Origin: Pampus argenteus
Lineage: Eukaryota > Chordata > Actinopteri > Scombriformes > Stromateidae
Reading direction: 5' to 3'
Assembly (NCBI GenBank): GCA_036937835.1
Contig: CM072879.1
Coordinates: forward strand, 18,171,001-18,235,000
Length of the DNA stretch: 64,000 nucleotides
Part shown: in pieces, positions 28,920-38,200 of the stretch
Position numbering within the stretch: position 1 is the first letter of the stretch
Layout: each line of letters begins with the position of its first letter
Notes under the pieces: generated by a model
The model's database searches: none
What the model saw: only the letters and a program-made list of their open reading frames with translations
Told to the model about the DNA's origin: nothing
Made by a program: the position numbers and the translations under genes

Positions 28920-29161
28920 GGAGGAGGAAGAGAAGGAGGAGGAAGAGGATGAGAAAGAGGAGGAGGAGGAGGAGGAGGAGGAAGAGAAGGAGGAGGAAGA
29001 GGAGGAGGAAGAGGATGACGAAGAGGAGGAGGAAGAGAAGGAGGAGGAGGAGGAGGAGGAGGAGGAAGAGGAAGAGGAAGAGGAAGAGGAGGAAGAGGAG
29101 AAGGAAGAGGAGGAGGAGGAGGAAGAGGAGAAGGAAGAGGAGGAGGAGGAGGAAGAGGAGA

Positions 29162-29198
<37 letters not shown>

Positions 29199-29548
29199 AG
29201 ATGAAAAGGAGAAGGAGGAAGAGGAAGAGAAGGAAGATGATGAAGAAGAGGAAGAGGATGAGGAAGAGAAGAAAGAGGAGGAGGAGGAGGAGGAGGAAGA
29301 GGAGGAAGAGGAAGAGGAAGAGGAAGAGAAAAATGATGGGAAGGAAAGTAAGGAAGAGGATATTTGATCAAATAAAATGATGGAAAATGAAATAATAAAT
29401 ATAAATCAAAGAGAGAGAAGAAGAGAAAGAAAGACAGAAAGATTAGAATTGATACTTTCTGACTGTGATATTCAAAGACGGCATTAATGTGAAGAAAATC
29501 ACAGACATATGAACAGCTGCTCAGTCTCCACGCTCAATATTCATTAAC

Positions 29549-29583
<35 letters not shown>

Positions 29584-30807
29584 CATGCCATCTGTCCATC
29601 AGGATGAGAAATGAATATTTGTTTATCAAAAAACTACTAAGAAATGTTCACTAAAGAGAAGCAACACTTCGCACACTTCTGTCGTGATTATAGCAATAAT
29701 TTGAGCCTCAGCGTCTCTGAGGGTTTCTTACGCGGTCCAGGTGATGGTGGTGGGCGCCGGGTTGGCGTTGGCCATGCAGCGCAGGATAGCGTCCGAACGG
29801 CCAACGTACCAGTTGTTGTCGTATCCCTCTATGGACACAGACGGGGGGTCTGAAAGTGAGAAAGAGTCGATATATTACACCGTGTTTATGTACTCAAAAA
29901 TAAAAAAAAAGTCTGTCTCTTTTCACCTGGTATGTGGGGTTCATGACACGTGTGCACTGTGGGAAGCTATCATATATAACAACTTGACAGAAAGCAGGTC
30001 ACAGTCGGGTCGCAGGCAACACGCGTCTATTTTAACATGAAGAAGCTGTGCGCCGCAGTGCAGGGTTAGAGGACTGATGGCAGGATGGCATCAAACGGGA
30101 TGAAAACCCCGTGTGTTTAAGCTCAGCTGTGTTCAGGAAAAATGTGAGAAAAGAAAAAAAAAAGGCACACTTATACCAACAGGAAGAGAAAATCAGTTAA
30201 TGTCACTCTCATAAGAGTCTTATGTTAAAGTCAAACCGAAAGCGACGTGTGTGGGAAGATAAAAGCAGCAGAACAGAAAAGCTTCAATCGCTTCATGTGA
30301 AAGAAACTCAAAGGACGGACGGAGAGAGACACGGAGACACAGAGACACAGAGACACGGAGACAAAGACACAGAGAGACACGGAGACAAAGACAAAGAGAG
30401 ACACGGAGACAAAGACAAAGAGAGACACGGAGACAAAGACAAAGAGAGACACGGAGACACGCAGACACGGAGACACGGAGACACAGAGAGGAGTATGAGG
30501 ACAGTGTGTCAAAGCAAAAGCAGCAAGAGAAAGACACAGCAGGACAGTGTGTGTGTGTGTGTGTGCGTGTGTGCGCATGTGTGTGTGTGTGCGTGTGTGC
30601 GCATGTGTGTGTGTGTGTGTGTGTGCGCATGTGTGTGTGTGTGTGTGTGTGTGTGCGCATGTGTGTGTGTGTTATGGTACTTTCTATCTATCTGTGAGTT
30701 TGAGTTGGATCTTGAAGATTATAGCTGTTGATTTTCTATATTTTTCTTATTGTCAACAAATATCATGAAAAACAAACTAACAAGTGATTGATTTGCTTAT
30801 TAAGTTT

Positions 30808-30858
<51 letters not shown>

Positions 30859-31515
30859 CTGAAAACTATTAAAAAATACATCACGCAGTTTGACAAACGC
30901 GTGAATAAAAACCTGCACTCTGTATTTATGATGCATCTGTTTCCTGCTCAGAGTGACAGATGTCTGTATTTATTGATATTCTGTATTTATTGATATTATT
31001 GATATTGAGATTGTGACCTCATTCTTCTGAAGATAAAAAAATAAATACATTTGGCTAAATGTTTCAGGGAAAATGGAAAATTATGTAACTCGTATCAAAC
31101 CCGACACTAATTATCAGCCTCAAATTAGACCGAAAGGAAATGATGAAAAAAAAACACTAAAAAAACACGAGTTTAAAAAGTATTTTGTGTCGACAGATCG
31201 ACTCTCTGACTTTTGTTGTTCTGACCTACAACTAACACATTTTAGACGGTGAATCAGAAAACATAATACAATAGAAAACTTGAGTTATCCGTCTTCACTC
31301 TGCATTAACTGCAGTGCTGTTGTGATGCTGATCAGCTGCGGCATCCAATCAATAAGCACTCTTCAATACGAGGGCGTGGCGGCCAGTAAAAGGCTTTCGC
31401 GAAGGCTGCTCTCGTGTTTCCTCGCTCACGACTCCACAGAGATCCTTCCTCACTCCTCAGAGCAGAAATCAGAGCTGAGCCTGCAGGTCCGGCGAAGATA
31501 CCAGAGGGTCCGATT

Positions 31516-31551
<36 letters not shown>

Positions 31552-33843
31552 CGTTTATAAGTGAACATGTGCCGCCTTGTTTTTCCAAACTCATGAGGGC
31601 CGGTACGAAGTACGAAAAGACGAAGGTGCCATCATCATTTTGTTCCCGTTTCTTCTTGAAGTTTGTGTGTTTAGGTATAAAACGGGGCGTCGCCACAGTC
31701 ATCCGTTTCGTCTGTCATTATCTGGCACATAATTCTAGAACTGGACGGACGCATTTGTTACAATCTACTGTGAAATGAACATCTTATGGGGAAACGGTGG
31801 CGAACACAGAGACCTTGAATCAATTCATGCGGTTGACTTGCTGTTATTTGACTACTCAGCAAAGGATCACAGTATGAAAAATGATGTGGTTGTCTGTATG
31901 TACGGACGCAAATCGATTGTCTGATAAAAGACGATACTGGTTGGAATATATCGGCAAAACAGACTGAAAAGTGTGTGTCTTTCTTACACTCCACAGAGAG
32001 CTTGAGAGGATGAACCCACATCCGGTCCTGCGTCCTCTGGTCGACCATACACGTCACCTCCCTGCCGTTGTCCGCTGGCGTGGGAACCAACCGATACTCG
32101 CTGCGAACCGTTACCGTGCCGTCCGGCCCGTTCGTGGTGCTGATCGTGTGGTTTCCTCCGACTGACGCCATCCAACTGATGGTGGCTGCCGGTTTGGCGT
32201 CCGCTGCTTCGCATTCGGCCACAACGACCGGCTTGGTGCCAGCCTGGACGGTCACCACTCGGGCCAGATTCTTGGGCTTGGCTGGAAGATGAGATGGGAA
32301 AAGAAAGACAGTGGGAAGAAATATTAGGAATTGAGACAAGATACAAAAGGTGAAAAGGAGAGCAGAGAAAAAAAAACGGACACAGAGGGAGAAAGAGATG
32401 AAAAAGTGTGGTGAAAGGAAGGACACATCAAATGTGAAGGCGGGGAGGAGACGAGGGAGGAGGGCAGAGGGAGCAGAGGAAGAGGAGGTTCAATCAGTTT
32501 GTTGTGCATATACACCGTGGCATCCTACTGTGGCTGTAATGAAACTCAGAGGAGGTGGAGGCCCACTGGTGTGACCCTCGGCCCCTCAACATCAGAGAGA
32601 CACACATAGAAAAGTACAGATTGCTCCTTTAAAAGTCTTTCAGCATATCAATTTAGTTTAAAAGTTTAACAGAAAACAAATCATTTGAAGGACTCTCTGT
32701 GTGCTCGTTCCTTCCACACTTCCTAAACTACCAGCAGACACCACTAACACTAACCGGCTTTGACTGAGTTACATTATATACAGAAGCAGGTAATCCCACA
32801 AGTGAGACGTCAACACACACCAACATTTCTGACAGCTTTCACATCGCACCAGCGAACAAAACATTATTTTCCCTCCTCCATCACGTTAGCTTTGAGGAAT
32901 CAAACTGGACTGGTTCTATAAAGGTGGCAATGTTGCATGAAAATGTCTTTCCCTCCTTAAAAAGAAAAAATCCAACCTTGGACCGCCGCGATCAATCAAT
33001 CCGTAAATGTCAATGAATTCCATTATTTTGTGTTGTCAAGTGTTACAATTGACTTTGTTCCCAGTTTTTCTTTTTAAACCTTTCACCATCATGTAGTAGC
33101 AGGATGTGATTTAGTGAATTTCCCCCCTAAATGCCTTTCAATCCGTCATATCTGCCGTATTGGAATTGAAAGATTTTATTTATTATCAAAAGTCAGGCAA
33201 TTATTGAAAAATGATTTCCTGCCTGCTGGTTTATGGAGGCCACTGTGTGTGTTTCTATGGTGGGTTTAATTCAGTCAAATGAGTCAAATAAAGACATCCT
33301 TTGAATTTAAGCCACCGATGATTAAAACAGACATAAATTATAGATATATCGTCAGCCTCTTCAATAGTGTTAAATGCTCTCAATGGATACCTTAAAATAT
33401 ATCCATTAAAATATCCGTCATTTGTAGCCTGTAATATCAAAGACATTGATATATGATATGATATGATATGAGTTTAATATTAAACTATAAACTATATAAT
33501 ATTCTGCCTTCATTAGATATCTTTGATGACCACATTTAAAGGATAATTGCAAAAAAAAAGGCCAACATGTACATATACAGAAACGCACGATATATTGTTA
33601 TTGGATTTTTCCAATAAATACATAAATAGAGACTCCATGAAGACAGAAGAGACTAAAGCCGAGTAGCAGAAAGGGTTTGGATTCACGTGGGGGGCTTTAA
33701 CAAGTCGGGAATATCCGTCCCTGATATGTTTCATGACATTGGATCCAATTGAGCCCACTGCTACTCCTCACATCCGTCTGAGAAATTAAAAGGCAAGCAG
33801 GAAGCTATAATAAAGGAGCTGAATAAACACTGCCCTCCCCTCC

Positions 33844-33893
<50 letters not shown>

Positions 33894-35136
33894 GCACCCC
33901 TGTGGTAATATCAACAGGCTGCAGGCTGGGAGACAGGAAAAATGCATTACATTAATGCTTTCAAACACAAAAACCTGCATGAGGCGTATTTGGTTTTATA
34001 AAGCAAAGCACTTAGATAGCTTAAAAATATATATTCACCGCATGCTTTCGTTTCAAGTAGTACACATTGTGGTTGTTTAGAACTGAGGTACTGCAGTAAA
34101 AACCTTTTTTTTTTTAAAAATACCAACTCGCATTTGTAGATTAAAACATGGAGATAATTAGACTTCAAAGATCCGTAACTTCCATTACGGGATGAAATGT
34201 TGAATCAATTCATTTAAGTAATGTGTGATGTGATTTGACTGTTTTACCTCAGATTCTTGGGACCTTCTGCTCGGCCTACCTTGAACCTGAAACATCTCTC
34301 AGACTATCTCATAACCTTGGCAACGGTTACAGAATACAAGGCCTGCCAAGCGCCAAAGATATGTAACCGAGTGTAACGCCGGCTGTTGCTGAAATAAAGT
34401 GGCATTCACACAGAACAGCTGACATCTGTCATCGTCACAAAGCTCGTGCTGAAACCAACAAGACTCCCAGATATCAGATTAGTGTGTCCCAGCACTGACC
34501 CACAATGTCACTTCCAGTACTCGGATCCCTCATTCTGCTGTCTGGCTGCCAGGACCTAACCTTGATCTGGGCTTGAACAGGGTCAGACCGCAGCCACACT
34601 GCAGCCTTTAAAGACCAGACTCTAAACTCTACTTATTGACCCATTTATTGCCTAAACTCAACCACATTTGACACAGAATCAACCGCTATCTGGGTTGTGT
34701 TGCTGCGTGCAGCTCTTGAAATGTTTTGAAGCGATCTGTACAGTTTCCAGATTAAAGTATCTCAGCAGATATTTGATGGATCGCCATGAAACAAACATTC
34801 ATGGTGTCCTGAGGAAGAGGTCTACATACTTCGACTCCTGAAATGTCTCAACAACTATCGGCCGCTTCGCCCTTAAGCTTGATACAAATGTGCACCGTGT
34901 ATTTATAGCTAACTAGCTAGCATGCTAACAATATACCTGCTATATTAAGCATGTTACTATTGTCATTGTGTGAGCATGTTAGCATGTTGGTGTTAGCATT
35001 TAGCTCAAAGTCCAACTTTTGAGCTACTTATTGATGAATCGATCGACTTGTGTGTCTGATAGAGAAAAAATCTGTCTGGATGTTAAAGTTTTGTGTTGTT
35101 TTCAACATATAAGTACTTTCACTGGATCACCAGGAC

Positions 35137-35208
<72 letters not shown>

Positions 35209-38200
35209 GTGTATATATCTTTGGGAGGTGCCACCACAGTAATGGTGACCGGGCTACTTCCATCTGCAACCATGATCTATTAAGTCTATTGATATTTTCA
35301 TACACTGGCCCCATCTGTCAATGTCATCCATCAACACACCTCCCTGCACTGAAACAGAGCCGGAAAAGCAGGCCGACTTTGTTTTTAGCAGCATTGACCG
35401 GTGCTACATATCAATGCCATCACCTCTCACTCTCTAAACACGGATATATTCACTGCTGCACCCATGAAGCATATAACAAAAACAAAAAAGAAAAATCAAT
35501 AAAGGCTTCTGGATCTTGTTAAATTCTTTGGATTTCATGTCTCAGCAGCTGCTTAGGTTTGTAAACATCTTCTCTCAGCTTGACACAATTATACTGAATA
35601 TTTCCAGACATTGTTGGAGGGGAAAGAAAAAAAAACCCACATGTGTTTGGCTTTCTACGCCTCCTCAACTGTTAACATTACATGGATATATTCAAGGAAC
35701 ACAGGAATAGTTTATACTGCTGCGCGTGGTTCTCACAACTCATTATTGGCTGCTAGTAATGTTGACAAAATGCATTTATTTAAGCTAATTTAGTTACTTC
35801 AAGCTTGAGAGCAGGAAGGAAGACAAAGAAAGAAATCATTTTCTAATGTTACTATTCTTGTGCAACAACTGAAAACACAGCTCGTGTTTTCCTCTGAGGA
35901 CGAGGTGCATTGAGGCCTTTGCGTCTGACCCTTCGTGCCGCTGCGTTTACCTGCATTTTCACTGATTCACTGCTCTGATTTGAATGCACATGCAGCCGGA
36001 CAGATTTTCAGCTCTGTGTTAGCATAAAAAGGTTTACAGGAGGAAGTCAAGAAGATATTTCTATTTAGTTAAGATATGATTTTTGGAAACACACCAATAT
36101 CTATAGTGAACAAGCACTGGCTATAACCTAAATCCCACTGAGCTCTGTCCTCGTAGGACAAAGAAAATTGCTTCTATAATTTCTGTTTAACCTTTTTTTT
36201 TTTTTCTTTCTACAGAAGATTCACACATTGTTTCAGGAACGAGACCCAGTTTCTTACACGTCTTTTCACCTGAATTATTGGTTATATAGTTTAAATAGCT
36301 GAAACCAACCAATGTCTCTATTCTTTCCAACGATTAATTGATCGTTTATCAAATGATAATGATTTATTTGGTTCAGGACTATACGTGCTGTATAGTTTTC
36401 CCACCTATATGTCGGCCTTTAGTAGCTCCTATATTTCTATTTTATGGGGGCCAAAAGTATCAATCAACATTACAGTCACACATTCATGATTATTACACAT
36501 GATTGCATTTTTCAGTTCACTTTTACTTAGTGGTTCATTTGCATGATATATGGATGCTGTATATATGTAGTTATACTCAAAATATGTATATATTATGTAT
36601 GATAATAGTATATAGAAAAATACAGTATTCTGGTCAGGCTTCAGTATGGCGAAATCCCACTTGCTAATGTTTATTTTATCAGTCTTGCTTTGATCACTGG
36701 GCTTTACTAATATTAGATATCTGCCTCCACCCGTTACGTTACATACCCCCAACCTGCCACTTCACCACCGCGTTGACCCACAGCCTCCAACCAGCTTCTC
36801 AACGCTTCAGATTCAGAACAATGACGACATCGCTCGGCTCGTTTTAAACACACACCTACATACTAGACCTGCTGGCTACACCGTATTCAATAAGATGCAA
36901 TATAATTGGCCACCATTGATTTTGTATGGTCCCCATCCAAGACAATATCACATCACTCACTGCCGAGTGTGTGATTCTTTATTCACAGCCCAATAAGTGG
37001 TAATAAGATTGGCTGGCGGTGGTGCTGTATCCAATAAGCTATAATACGATTGGCTGTCAGGATTATGCATTCATACTTAAGATGTGATAGGATTGGGGTT
37101 CTGGTGGGTTTTATATCCAATAAGATGTAATATGATTGGCTGCCAGCAGTCATGGAATCAATAAGATCTAATGTGATTGGCTCATATGGATTCTATATAA
37201 AATAAGGTAGAATGTGACTGTTTTCCTCTGATTTTCGGGACACTTGGTGCATTTACATGGACCAGAACGTGTCCCAGTGGGGTTTGGCACTGTCGTAAGT
37301 CCAGACAAAAGACGAGCCGGTGAGATTTCCAGCAGGTATTTCCCCGTCTACCTCTGCTTTGTGCCAACAGCAGCAGTTTAGGATGCTAAGCCCACATCGA
37401 TCTACAAGCCGGCCAAAATATCTCCCCGTGTTTTCCCTGCAAGACATTCACATTTCACTCTGAACAGGCAAAAAACAATATGATAAAAAAAGGGAAAATG
37501 CATAAAGGCATAAATTGCAGAGAACATAAAGTCTTTTAATTCAAAGGACGCTCCTAAACGTATGAGCTCTTTAGCACTGATGCTCCGTACTGTAAGCACA
37601 GGATGGCACGACTCCTCAGTGCTGCGAACCTGCTAGAGAAAGACACCAGGCGTCTGATTCCTTTGTCAGTGGAGGACATGTGGGTGGATGAATAACACCA
37701 GCTGTCTCTGATTACAAACAGGGTGCATCCTGCTAAACAGCAACCGAACAACCGCTCAGTTTCAGAAGTCAAGACGTTGAGGTGAGTTTAAGCGTTTCTG
37801 CAGCCTGTTGATGGCTGTGCAGAGAATAAAAGCAGATGCTTCAAGGAGCTTTAATATATATATATACACACACAATAAGACTCCTCAATAAGTAATGTAA
37901 TCATTCATTTAGACAAAACATGTTAAAAATGAATTAAAATGTATACGTGTTCAAATACCGATAAATATCAATGATGATGTGTTTATGTGATAAAAAGAAA
38001 AAAAATCATCTATACAGCAAACTGATTTACTCGCCAGGATAATATTAAATAAAAACAACAACAAATACCTCTGCATCTCACTGCACTGAATTAAATAAAA
38101 CCACAACACGACCTCCAGTTATTGTTGGAAAACACATTAAAAACCAGCCGTTTAAATGACCCTAATCTGCTTTTCTATTGAAACTAGAGTACTTTACGCC

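Larger units (their letters stand above)
29850..31987 (-). other. nectin2l: Nectin intron between second and third Ig domains, 2.1 kb
   Basis: No coding sequence is seen. It carries the GACACGGAGACAAA-type minisatellite at 30323-30491, a TG/GCGCATG array at 30547-30671, a (TA)n tract at 30809-30854 and (TG)n at 31518-31549. Confidence 0.85.

Noticed and set aside
28312..29367. A 351-codon Glu-rich plus-strand frame, with Arg/Lys-rich and Pro/Leu-rich frames overlapping it on both strands
   Set aside because: All are translations of the (GAG/GAA)n tract. The region is intron of the minus-strand nectin gene, and there is no domain or splice evidence.
30323..30491. Regular repeats considered as a CRISPR-like array
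   Set aside because: There are no unique spacers between repeats; it is a tandem minisatellite in a vertebrate intron.
30222..30731. A plus-strand frame with an RHGDKDKE octapeptide repeat
   Set aside because: The periodicity reflects a 24-base non-coding minisatellite inside a nectin intron, followed by (TG)n translated as Cys-Val.
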